7,954 bases of DNA from Bacillaceae bacterium UBA7792 (GTDB lineage Bacteria; Bacillota; Bacilli; Bacillales; Cytobacillaceae): the NCBI GenBank assembly GCA_002480735.1, contig DLCS01000134.1, positions 1-7,954 of the forward strand, written 5' to 3'. Positions within the stretch are counted from its first letter, which is position 1. Each line of letters begins with the position of its first letter. Below are positions 1 to 6,062 of the stretch, in pieces. Below the pieces are notes generated by a model. That model was not told the origin of the DNA. It did no database searches and saw only the letters and a program-made list of their open reading frames with translations. A program made the translations under genes and the position numbers.

Positions 1-933
1 AGCTGCTAAAAGAATAAGCAGCTTAAGTCGGGCTTTTTGGCCATTAAGGCCATTTGAAAAAATGACACCCAGCTCCTTGAATTGTTTTCCCCCACCCAAA
101 TAAGCATAGGTGTCCTGGGCAATCCCATTGAAACAACGGGACACGAACACTACAGGAATGTCGTTTTGAATAAGTGCTTGAATTCCGGGAATCGTAGCCG
201 GAGGCAAATTTCCTTGTCCGAGCGCTTCAATCACGATGCCATCACAAGGTAGCTCATTGATCGCATGCAGGAGAGTGGAATCCATTCCCGCATGTGCTTT
301 AATAAGAACTACTCGTTTAGACACATCCTGTATATCATAATACTCTTTCCCTAATGGAATATGGTGAAAAATTACCCCCCTTTTAGTGACGATGCCGATC
401 GGTCCATATTGTGGACTCTGAAAGGTAGATATATCGCTCGTATGGGTTTTGGTAACATTTTCCGCTGTATGGATCTCATCATTTAAAACAACTAAAACCC
501 CTTTTTCCCTCGCTTCATCGCTAGCGGCTACTTTAATGGATGAAATGAGATTATACAGTCCGTCAGAACCTATTTCATTACTGGACCGCATAGCTCCCGT
601 TACGACGATAGGAATGGAAGTTTGAACAGTTAAATCTAAGAAATAGGCTGTTTCTTCTAAAGTGTCCGTTCCATGGGAAATGACTACTCCTGATATCTGA
701 TTCACAGAGATTTTTTGTAAAATCAATTCCCTTAAATCAAGCATTTCTTTTGGTGTGATATGTGGAGAGGGCAAATTAAAAGGCTCTTCTATGATCAAAT
801 CGGCAAAATCAACTAATCCTTGCGTTTTGTCTGTGAGTGGATTTGAGCTGCTTGGTCTCACCGCACCGGTTGCTTCATCCTCACACATTGAAATTGTTCC
901 CCCTGTATGGATGACGAGTATTTTTTTCTTCAT
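1..933 (-). CDS. L-asparaginase, cytoplasmic (C-terminus cut by window edge)
   Basis: Asparaginase hydrolyses L-asparagine to aspartate and ammonia. The reading frame opens with ATG at 933-931, preceded by a strong GGAGGAAAG site, and stays open to base 1 (311 codons). Family members are about 320-330 residues, so only about 10-20 C-terminal residues should be missing. The N-terminus MKKKILVIHTGGTISM carries the first signature, with the nucleophile threonine at residue 13. The second signature HGTDTLEET starts at residue 87 and supplies Thr89 and Asp90. A lysine at residue 162 in TKTHTSD matches the conserved catalytic lysine. The visible end (GLNGQKARLKLL) is typical of the family's C-terminal region. 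There is no signal peptide, so the enzyme should be cytoplasmic. The gene diverges from prsW across 143 bases. The sequence differs from what I recall of B. subtilis AnsA (whose N-terminus is MKKLLMLTTGGTIAS), so I give no symbol. Family assignment is secure; glutaminase side activity cannot be judged. Confidence 0.95.
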   Translation of the reverse strand, partial: MKKKILVIHTGGTISMCEDEATGAVRPSSSNPLTDKTQGLVDFADLIIEEPFNLPSPHITPKEMLDLRELILQKISVNQISGVVISHGTDTLEETAYFLDLTVQTSIPIVVTGAMRSSNEIGSDGLYNLISSIKVAASDEAREKGVLVVLNDEIHTAENVTKTHTSDISTFQSPQYGPIGIVTKRGVIFHHIPLGKEYYDIQDVSKRVVLIKAHAGMDSTLLHAINELPCDGIVIEALGQGNLPPATIPGIQALIQNDIPVVFVSRCFNGIAQDTYAYLGGGKQFKELGVIFSNGLNGQKARLKLLILLAA

Positions 934-981
934 AAAACTTTCCTCCGATTGCATTTCTGTCATTTTCAATCTCTATATTAC

Positions 982-1011
982 ATGATACGATTAAGATAGC
1001 TCTTTTCTCAA
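982..1011 (-). promoter_or_regulatory. Candidate sigma-A promoter of the asparaginase gene
   Basis: Read on the minus strand, TTGAGA (1011-1006, 5 of 6 matches to the -35 consensus) is followed after 18 bases by TATCAT (987-982, 5 of 6 matches to the -10). It lies about 50 bases upstream of the start codon. This is a motif match only. Confidence 0.5.
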
Positions 1012-1076
1012 ACTTTTTTTGATAAGTGGAGATAGCTTGTAGAAAAAAATCCTAGAGAAAGAAATGAGGACAGAGA

Positions 1077-1757
1077 ATGCTCGGGATATTATCTGCTGGG
1101 ATTGCCCCCGGATTAGCGTTATTAAGTTATTTCTATTTAAAAGATGAATACGATTCAGAGCCGATCTCAGTGGTCTTCAAAGCTTTTATCTATGGAGCAC
1201 TGCTCGTTTTTCCACTCATGTTTATTCAGTATGTACTTGAAGCTGAACATGTGGTCCATTCAAACGTCATTCATGCCTTTTTTTCAATAAGTTTATTAGA
1301 AGAATTCTTTAAGTGGTTTATCATGTTTTATACGGTATACCAGCACACGGAATTCGATGAGCCCTATGACGGAATCGTCTATGGGGCAGCGGTTTCTTTA
1401 GGTTTTGCGACAGTAGAAAATATTCTGTACTTACTGTCAAATGGCCTAGGATATGCTATAGGTCGAGCATTGCTACCTGTTTCAAGCCATGCCCTATTTG
1501 GTGTGATTATGGGATATTATTTTGGAAAAGGAAAATTCAGTCTTGTTTCCAACAAGAAATGGCTCGTTTACTCGCTGTTACTCCCTTTTTTACTCCATGG
1601 AATTTATGATTATATTCTCATTTCTATTGAGAACTGGCTCGTCTTTATTTTCCCTTTTATGATTTTTCTATGGTGGCTAGCTCTGAAAAAAGTAAAGGTT
1701 GCCCGTTCTTTACATTCGGAGACCCATCTCGAAGTGAATAAAACCCTCCCGTATTAG
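1077..1757 (+). CDS. prsW: PrsW, site-1 intramembrane protease for the anti-sigma-W factor RsiW
   Basis: PrsW is a multi-pass membrane protease (formerly YpdC in B. subtilis) that makes the first cut in RsiW during envelope stress. RasP and cytoplasmic proteases then finish the process and free sigma-W. The 226-residue product is close in length to the roughly 218-residue B. subtilis protein, and its N-terminus ([20 protein letters not shown]) is nearly the same. Hydrophobic segments cover most of the chain, for example about 3-20, 33-53, 105-120, 138-150, 163-182 and 186-204. The family's glutamate pair is at Glu75-Glu76 (LLEEFFKWF), followed by [12 protein letters not shown] at 93-104, the GFATVEN block at 109-115, and a late His174 in LLHGIYD. 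Glu75/Glu76 and this histidine correspond to the residues reported as important in B. subtilis PrsW. The ATG at 1077 has AGGA six bases upstream. No sigma-W-type promoter (TGAAAC...CGTA) is visible. The end of the gene is built into an intrinsic terminator. No rsiW or sigW lies in the window, so the substrate is inferred from the family. Confidence 0.95.
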   Translation: MLGILSAGIAPGLALLSYFYLKDEYDSEPISVVFKAFIYGALLVFPLMFIQYVLEAEHVVHSNVIHAFFSISLLEEFFKWFIMFYTVYQHTEFDEPYDGIVYGAAVSLGFATVENILYLLSNGLGYAIGRALLPVSSHALFGVIMGYYFGKGKFSLVSNKKWLVYSLLLPFLLHGIYDYILISIENWLVFIFPFMIFLWWLALKKVKVARSLHSETHLEVNKTLPY

Positions 1758-1773
1758 CCTGGGAGGGTTTTTT
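1740..1773 (+). terminator. Intrinsic terminator overlapping the prsW stop codon
   Basis: AAAACCCTCCC (1740-1750) pairs perfectly with GGGAGGGTTTT (1761-1771) around a 10-base loop, and the run of six T starts at 1768. The TAG stop of prsW (1755-1757) lies in the loop, and the codons for its last residues (KTLP) form the left arm. It should separate prsW transcription from sleB. Confidence 0.93.
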
Positions 1774-1795
1774 CATTGAAATGGATTCCGTTTTT

Positions 1796-1825
1796 TGAAT
1801 AAAAACCCTCTTACTACAAAAAATA
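1796..1825 (+). promoter_or_regulatory. Candidate sigma-G (forespore) promoter for sleB-ypeB
   Basis: TGAATA at 1796-1801 is a perfect match to the sigma-G -35 consensus. After a 17-base spacer, AAAAATA at 1819-1825 matches the -10 consensus CATACTA at 4 of 7 positions. The sleB operon of B. subtilis is known to be transcribed by sigma-G in the forespore, which supports the assignment, but the -10 is weak. The predicted transcript would begin near 1832. Confidence 0.45.
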
Positions 1826-1838
1826 GGCTCAAGGTGTT

Positions 1839-1861
1839 ATGTATTTCCTCGTGAGATACAT
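1839..1861 (+). promoter_or_regulatory. Stem-loop in the sleB leader
   Basis: ATGTATTTC (1839-1847) pairs with GAGATACAT (1853-1861) over nine base pairs, one of them a G-U wobble in RNA, with a five-base loop (CTCGT). There is no T run, so it is not a terminator. It sits about 20 bases upstream of the sleB ribosome binding site and, if the sigma-G promoter is right, almost at the 5' end of the mRNA. Its function is unknown; mRNA stabilisation is one possibility. Confidence 0.5.
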
Positions 1862-1880
1862 TGCGAGACTTAATATAGTT

Positions 1881-1887
1881 GGAGGTG
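1881..1887 (+). promoter_or_regulatory. Ribosome binding site that fixes the sleB start
   Basis: GGAGGTG lies six bases before TTG at 1894. A possible earlier TTG at 1879 overlaps this site and has no Shine-Dalgarno sequence of its own, so the later TTG is preferred. Confidence 0.85.
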
Positions 1888-1893
1888 CATTCG

Positions 1894-2658
1894 TTGAAAA
1901 AGAATATAGTCATTGCAAAGGTAATTTTCGTGATGACCATTTGTATGATCTGTATCCCCTTAAGTCAGAATGAGGGAAAAGTAAAGGCATTCTCAAGTCA
2001 AGTCATTCAGCAGGGAGCGGTTGGTGATGATGTGATTGAACTTCAGTCACGGTTAAAATTTCTCGGCTTTTACCATGGCAAGATTGATGGTGTCTTTGGC
2101 TGGGGCACCTACTGGGCATTAAGAAATTTTCAGTATGAATTTGGATTGCCCATCGATGGATTAGCAGGCAATGATACAAAAAACAAATTAGTAAAAGCGA
2201 CAAAAAATTATAAAGCAAATACCTCTTCCCAGAACCAACAAGCTTCGAAACCAAGTAGCCAGTCCCAGCCAAAGAAGGCGGCCACCAACGTCCCGAGTGG
2301 ATTTTCTCAAAATGATATTCGGCTAATGGCCAATGCTGTACATGGTGAATCACGTGGAGAGCCTTATATTGGGCAGGTTGCGGTGGCAGCCGTGATTCTC
2401 AACCGTGTAGAGAGTGCAAGCTTTCCAAACACTGTTTCTGGCGTGATCTTTGAACCGCGTGCCTTTACGGCAGTGGCTGATGGTCAAATTTGGTTAACAC
2501 CAAATGAGCAGTCTAAGAAAGCTGTTTTGGATGCGATCAACGGATGGGATCCAACTGGAGGATCGATTTATTACTTTAACCCGGATACGGCAACGAGCGG
2601 GTGGATTTGGTCAAGGCCGCAGGTGAAGCGAATTGGGAAGCATATATTCTGTAAATAA
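1894..2658 (+). CDS. sleB: SleB, spore cortex-lytic enzyme (lytic transglycosylase)
   Basis: SleB is made in the forespore, exported, stored dormant in the spore, and on germination cleaves cortex peptidoglycan containing muramic-delta-lactam as a lytic transglycosylase. From the TTG at 1894 the product is 254 residues. Residues about 1-32 form a signal peptide (basic start MKKN, hydrophobic core, likely cut near KAFS). Residues about 42-102 are a PG_binding_1 domain (GAVGDDVIELQSRLKFLGFY, then DGVFGWGT). A Gln/Ser/Lys-rich linker spans about 103-133. The catalytic Hydrolase_2 domain covers about 138-252, with AVHGESRGEP holding the predicted catalytic Glu152, then AAVILNRV and SIYYFNPDTATSGWIWSRP. 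The C-terminus HIFCK is characteristic of the family. The gene uses the rare start TTG behind a strong GGAGGTG. ypeB follows after 14 bases, the standard arrangement for this enzyme and its partner. Confidence 0.96.
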   Translation: MKKNIVIAKVIFVMTICMICIPLSQNEGKVKAFSSQVIQQGAVGDDVIELQSRLKFLGFYHGKIDGVFGWGTYWALRNFQYEFGLPIDGLAGNDTKNKLVKATKNYKANTSSQNQQASKPSSQSQPKKAATNVPSGFSQNDIRLMANAVHGESRGEPYIGQVAVAAVILNRVESASFPNTVSGVIFEPRAFTAVADGQIWLTPNEQSKKAVLDAINGWDPTGGSIYYFNPDTATSGWIWSRPQVKRIGKHIFCK

Positions 2659-2672
2659 AGAGGTGATCAATT

Positions 2673-4022
2673 TTGATTAGAGGGATTCTAATTGGTGTTC
2701 TAGCTCTTGGAGTTGCTGGTACTGCCTTTTGGGGATATCAGGAGCATCGGGAAAAAAATGCGATCTTAATCAATGCGGAGAATAATTATCAAAGGGCCTT
2801 CCACGATTTAACCTATCAAATCGATTTGTTAAATGACAAGATTGGCACGACCCTTGCAATGAATTCACGGAAATCGCTTTCTCCGGCACTTGCGGACGTC
2901 TGGAAATTAACCTCGGAGGCTCACAGCAATGTGGGACAGCTGCCTCTGACCTTATTACCTTTTAATAAGACAGAGGAGTTTCTATCAAAAATTGGCGACT
3001 TTAGCTACCGGACGGCTGTGCGAGATTTAGATAAGGAGCCATTATCGGATACAGAATATGATTCACTGAAGAAGCTCTACCAGCAATCTGGGGATATTCA
3101 ACAAGAATTAAGAAAGGTTCAGCATGCGGTCTTGAACAACAATTTAAGATGGATGGATGTGGAGCTGGCATTGGCTTCTGATAAAGCTCCTCTAGACAAC
3201 ACCATTATTGACGGATTTAAGACCGTGGAAAAAACAGTCTCCAGCTACGGCGATACAGATTTCGGTCCAACCTTTGTAAGCATGCAAAATAAGGAAAGTA
3301 GCTATAAATATTTACAAGGAAAAGAAATTACGAAAAAAGAAGCTGCGAATATTGCCAAGAAATACTCTGGCTTTGGCAATAATGTAGATATACATGTGAC
3401 TGAGAACGGAAAAGGGTCAGATGTCGGCTTTTACAGCATTTCGATTCAAGATAAAAAAACGAAGCAGGAAGCTAATATGGACCTCACAAAGAAAGGAGGC
3501 TACCCGATCTGGTTCATGCGCTCTAGAGATGTCAAAGAGCCGAAAATCAGTCTCAATGAGGCAGGAAATCAGGCTATCAAGTTCCTAAAGGATAATGGCT
3601 TCAAAAATCTTGATTTATTTGAAAGTGTTCAATATGATAACATGGGAGTTTTTACCTTTGTCACCCATGAAGACAATGTAAGAATTTATCCTGATGCGAT
3701 CAATGTCAAGGTTGCTCTCGATAATGGCAATATTCTCGGGTTTTCGGCTGAGGAATATCTTCAATCCAATCATACAAGGAACATTCCGAAACCGACCAAA
3801 ACGAAGGATGAGGTCCGAAAAGAAATTAATCCAAAGGTAAAAGTGATGGATGAACGCTTAAGCGTTATCGTCAATGATTTGAATCAAGAAGTACTATGCT
3901 ATGAGTTTTTGGGAACCCTGGGTGATGACACGTACCGGATCTTTATCAATGCTGACACTGGGGTAGAAGAGAAGGTTGAGAAGCTGAAAAATGCTGAACC
4001 TATTTATGAGAATGTAGTTTAA
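2673..4022 (+). CDS. ypeB: YpeB, SleB partner/inhibitor required for spore germination
   Basis: YpeB is needed for SleB to accumulate in the spore. It inhibits SleB during dormancy and is cleaved on germination (by HtrC, among others, in Bacillus). The 449-residue product matches the usual length of about 450. Residues about 2-20 form a single N-terminal membrane anchor (IRGILIGVLALGVAGTAFW). A helical region follows to about 200, rich in charged and polar residues. The C-terminal half holds PepSY-type repeats: about 216-285 (ITKKEAANIAKKYSG), about 293-362 (SLNEAGNQAIKFLKDNGF), and a third at about 377-437 ending in YRIFINADTGVEEKV. The TTG start at 2673 follows AGAGGTGA with a six-base gap. 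The stop of sleB is 14 bases upstream, so the two are co-transcribed, and a terminator follows the gene. No defect is seen. Confidence 0.95.
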   Translation: MIRGILIGVLALGVAGTAFWGYQEHREKNAILINAENNYQRAFHDLTYQIDLLNDKIGTTLAMNSRKSLSPALADVWKLTSEAHSNVGQLPLTLLPFNKTEEFLSKIGDFSYRTAVRDLDKEPLSDTEYDSLKKLYQQSGDIQQELRKVQHAVLNNNLRWMDVELALASDKAPLDNTIIDGFKTVEKTVSSYGDTDFGPTFVSMQNKESSYKYLQGKEITKKEAANIAKKYSGFGNNVDIHVTENGKGSDVGFYSISIQDKKTKQEANMDLTKKGGYPIWFMRSRDVKEPKISLNEAGNQAIKFLKDNGFKNLDLFESVQYDNMGVFTFVTHEDNVRIYPDAINVKVALDNGNILGFSAEEYLQSNHTRNIPKPTKTKDEVRKEINPKVKVMDERLSVIVNDLNQEVLCYEFLGTLGDDTYRIFINADTGVEEKVEKLKNAEPIYENVV

Positions 4023-4050
4023 TATTTCATAGACATCATTCGAAGTTAAA

Positions 4051-4084
4051 AGAAGGGAGAAGCCTCTGTGCTTTTCCTTTTTTT
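4051..4084 (+). terminator. Intrinsic terminator of the sleB-ypeB operon
   Basis: AAGGGAGAAGC (4053-4063) pairs with GCTTTTCCTTT (4070-4080), with two G-T wobbles and a six-base loop (CTCTGT). A run of seven T follows (4078-4084). It lies 30 bases after the ypeB stop codon. Confidence 0.82.
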
Positions 4085-4239
4085 GTCATTGGAACTCAAA
4101 GCAGCAAAGGTGATGAAGGAGCTCAATCTACATGTAAATGCATCATTTAAGAATACTCCTTCACCAAAAGGAATTTCTAGATGATATAACCATTGTTGCA
4201 GCCACTATTTTTAGCTAACTACAACTTTTGTCATACATC
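4085..4239. other. Intergenic stretch with no recognisable gene
   Basis: This part lies between the ypeB terminator and the candidate ypfA promoter. It has no strong ribosome binding site, no RNA gene signature, and only a short open frame of about 30 codons (4092-4184, + strand) whose translation I do not recognise. It may simply be spacer. Confidence 0.5.
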
Positions 4240-4269
4240 TTGCGTACTTCTTTATTCTCATGTCATAAT
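4240..4269 (+). promoter_or_regulatory. Candidate sigma-A promoter with extended -10 ahead of ypfA
   Basis: CATAAT (4264-4269, 5 of 6 matches) is preceded by TGT (4261-4263), giving an extended -10 element. The -35 candidate TTGCGT (4240-4245) is weak (3 of 6 matches) with an 18-base spacer. It lies about 45-50 bases before the ypfA start region. Confidence 0.4.
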
Positions 4270-4314
4270 TAAAGTTAATTGCTAGGCCAAAGAGGATATA
4301 GGGAAAGCGTGATT

Positions 4315-4983
4315 ATGATGATGAAAATTGGAAGTCAGTTCATATTAGAAATTAAATATAGTGATAAATTCGAAAAGTTTAAATGTAAACTCGTAGAAAG
4401 AAAAGGTCAATTTATCTATATTGATTATCCGATTAATACTGAGACGAAAAAAACTGCGTTCTTTATTGATGGGACACAGTTAAAATGCTCATTTGTTGCC
4501 CAGGACGGCTCTGTCTATTTATTCGAATCAGAAGTGGTCGGAAGGGTTAGGCAAAATATTCCGATGATCATTTTATCCTATCCTGGAGACGACCAGCTTA
4601 TTAAAATTCAGAGACGTCAATATGTACGTGTGGAAACAGCCGTGGATGTTGCTGTACATCCGCTAAATAAGGAGTTTGCTCCCTTTGTTACAGTCACTTC
4701 AGATATTAGTGCTGGAGGGGCAGCCATTATTGCTCCCAACAGCTTGAAGCTTCAGCCCGGAAATCAGCTTCATGTTTGGCTAGTATTGCCGATGCATTCT
4801 GGTGAATACCACTATCTTAAAATCAATGCAAAGGTGATTCGAATCATCCCTGCAGATGATTTAAGAAATAAAGTTTCTCTGCAGTTTGCTGAAGTAAACG
4901 CACATGAAAGACAGATACTCCTCAGATTCTGTTTTGATCGTCAGGTCGTCATGAGAAAAAAAGGCTTGCTTGAGCAGGAATAA
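4315..4983 (+). CDS. ypfA: YpfA (MotI/DgrA type), PilZ cyclic-di-GMP receptor and flagellar brake
   Basis: In B. subtilis the homologue binds cyclic-di-GMP and, when loaded, acts on the flagellar stator protein MotA to stop swimming. The product from ATG 4315 is 222 residues, close to the roughly 217 of B. subtilis. Residues about 5-92 form the YcgR-like N-terminal barrel. Residues about 96-206 form the PilZ domain. The cyclic-di-GMP motif is complete: IQRRQYVR (98-105, arginines 100, 101 and 105) and DISAGG (130-135, the D/N-x-S-x-x-G element). The protein should be cytoplasmic; no membrane segment is seen. The start is uncertain: GTG 4309 and ATG 4315, 4318 and 4321 are in frame, and the upstream AGAGGA and AGGGAAAG are poorly placed. 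Alignment with the B. subtilis N-terminus (MIEIG) favours one of the ATGs. Motility genes are absent from the window, as in B. subtilis. Confidence 0.9.
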   Translation: MMMKIGSQFILEIKYSDKFEKFKCKLVERKGQFIYIDYPINTETKKTAFFIDGTQLKCSFVAQDGSVYLFESEVVGRVRQNIPMIILSYPGDDQLIKIQRRQYVRVETAVDVAVHPLNKEFAPFVTVTSDISAGGAAIIAPNSLKLQPGNQLHVWLVLPMHSGEYHYLKINAKVIRIIPADDLRNKVSLQFAEVNAHERQILLRFCFDRQVVMRKKGLLEQE

Positions 4984-5040
4984 CTTCACTTAAACACTCC
5001 AATAATGTAAATAAATAGACATTTATTTAATGGAGGATAC

Positions 5041-5223
5041 ATGAAAACGATCGAGAGAATCATTATGAAGTTGGTGATTATCCAGTTGTTATTTTTGCTT
5101 TTGGCTCAAATGCTCTTACATAAATGGGATTTGTTCCCGGAGTTAAAAGAAATTACTCAATATGAGGGAGTAACAGAAAATAATTTTTCTGAATTACTAG
5201 AGGTTTTTAATAGTGGTGACTGA
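5041..5223 (+). CDS. ypfB: YpfB-type small membrane protein of unknown function
   Basis: This is a 60-residue protein with one clear hydrophobic segment at about residues 8-26 (IMKLVIIQLLFLLLAQMLL). A basic start (MKTIER) precedes it, and a more polar tail contains ITQYEGVTENNFSELLEVF. A strong GGAGGA lies a few bases before ATG 5041, so translation is likely real despite the small size. It follows ypfA by 57 bases with no terminator between them, so the two are probably co-transcribed. Position, size and layout match B. subtilis ypfB, which I believe belongs to an uncharacterised DUF family (DUF5359). The topology is probably one membrane anchor with a short soluble tail; which side the tail faces is not clear. 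No function is known to me. Confidence 0.85.
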   Translation: MKTIERIIMKLVIIQLLFLLLAQMLLHKWDLFPELKEITQYEGVTENNFSELLEVFNSGD

Positions 5224-5247
5224 AGCAGGAAAAACTGCTTCTTTTTT
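5222..5247 (+). terminator. Intrinsic terminator overlapping the ypfB stop codon
   Basis: GAAGCAG (5222-5228) pairs perfectly with CTGCTTC (5235-5241) around a GAAAAA loop, followed by six T (5242-5247). The last two bases of the TGA stop (5221-5223) are the first bases of the left arm. It should end the ypfA-ypfB transcript before cmk. Confidence 0.9.
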
Positions 5248-5325
5248 ATTGATCATCATATTATCAAGAGGGAATGAAAAAATAAAAATAGTGATTATTT
5301 TTCTTAATAGGAACAAGTGGACATA

Positions 5326-5334
5326 TGATAAAAT
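5326..5334 (+). promoter_or_regulatory. Candidate extended -10 promoter for cmk
   Basis: TGATAAAAT contains TG, one base, then TAAAAT (5 of 6 matches to the -10 consensus), about 55 bases upstream of the cmk start. No good -35 is found at 16-18 bases upstream, so recognition would rest on the extended -10. The preceding terminator means a promoter is expected in this interval. Confidence 0.5.
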
Positions 5335-5389
5335 AGAGTGAAAAGAAATTGAGAAAAAACTTGGGCTAGAGAGGTATTAAGGAGGAAAT

Positions 5390-6061
5390 ATGAAGAAAAT
5401 TTCAATTGCGATAGATGGGCCAGCTGCAGCGGGAAAGAGTACTGTGGCAAAGATTGTAGCCAATAAATTAAATTACATATATGTCGATACAGGTGCAATG
5501 TATCGAGGTTTAACATTTCAAGCGATCGAAAGAGGGATTGACCTTCAGAATGAAGAATTATTAGGGCAGATGCTAAAAGAAACAGAAATTCTTCTTGAAC
5601 CAACTGAGGATGAACAAAGGGTACTTGTCAACGGAAGGGATGTAACATCTGAAATTCGTGGTTCCGATGTCACGAATCATGTTTCAATTGTGGCAAAGCA
5701 TAAGCTGATTCGTGAAGAGATGGTGAGAAGACAACAGCGGTTTGCATTAAACGGCGGTGTAGTCATGGATGGGAGAGATATTGGGACACATGTACTTCCC
5801 CATGCAGAAGTGAAGGTTTTTCTTCTGGCAAGTGTCGAGGAGAGAGCGCAAAGAAGGCATGCTGAGAATCTTGCAAAAGGATATCCATCGGATTTGGAGA
5901 TCTTAAAAGCGGAGATTGCAGCAAGGGATAAGCTGGATTCAGAAAGGGAAGTGGCCCCATTAAAAAAGGCAGATGATGCCGTGGAAATCGATACCACAGC
6001 TTTGACGATTGATGAGGTGGTTGAAAAAATCATGGCCTTAGCAATGGAAAGGACGATATAG
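5390..6061 (+). CDS. cmk: (d)CMP kinase (cytidylate kinase)
   Basis: This cytoplasmic enzyme phosphorylates CMP and dCMP to the diphosphates using ATP. It salvages CMP released by RNA turnover and phospholipid synthesis and supplies dCTP precursors. At 223 residues it has normal length for the family. The P-loop GPAAAGKST is at 10-18, after the initial beta strand [14 protein letters not shown] at 33-40 is the nucleotide-binding element typical of CMP kinases. VMDGRDIGT at 125-133 is the next family block. RDKLDSERE followed by APL at 179-191 covers the conserved substrate-binding and lid region. The ATG at 5390 follows a near-perfect AAGGAGG. Only one base separates its stop from the plsC start, so the two genes are surely co-transcribed and may be translationally coupled. 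Confidence 0.97.
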   Translation: MKKISIAIDGPAAAGKSTVAKIVANKLNYIYVDTGAMYRGLTFQAIERGIDLQNEELLGQMLKETEILLEPTEDEQRVLVNGRDVTSEIRGSDVTNHVSIVAKHKLIREEMVRRQQRFALNGGVVMDGRDIGTHVLPHAEVKVFLLASVEERAQRRHAENLAKGYPSDLEILKAEIAARDKLDSEREVAPLKKADDAVEIDTTALTIDEVVEKIMALAMERTI

Positions 6062-6062
6062 A

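Noticed and set aside
949..979. TTGCAT...TATATT as a prsW promoter
   Set aside because: The -35 has only three matches and the spacer is 19 bases; TTGATA at 1019-1024 also lacks a good -10, so I could not assign a prsW promoter.
755..985. Plus-strand open frame of 76 codons
   Set aside because: It lies on the opposite strand of the asparaginase gene, whose family motifs are unmistakable, and its translation shows no family features.
1879..1893. Upstream TTG start giving sleB five extra residues (MEVHS)
   Set aside because: This TTG overlaps the Shine-Dalgarno sequence GGAGGTG that serves the TTG at 1894, and the extension would place acidic and polar residues before the basic signal-peptide start.
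2003..2353. Minus-strand open frame of 116 codons inside sleB
   Set aside because: Shadow of sleB, which has clear domains in the plus frame; the opposite frame has no ribosome site and a low-complexity His/Ser-rich translation.
5009..5028. AAATAAA/TTTATTT inverted repeat between ypfA and ypfB
   Set aside because: The stem is only A-T pairs and seven bases long, expected by chance in AT-rich spacer, and has no terminator features.
5304..5603. Minus-strand open frame covering the cmk promoter and 5' end
   Set aside because: It overlaps the P-loop region of cmk and the cmk regulatory region and has no recognisable motif.
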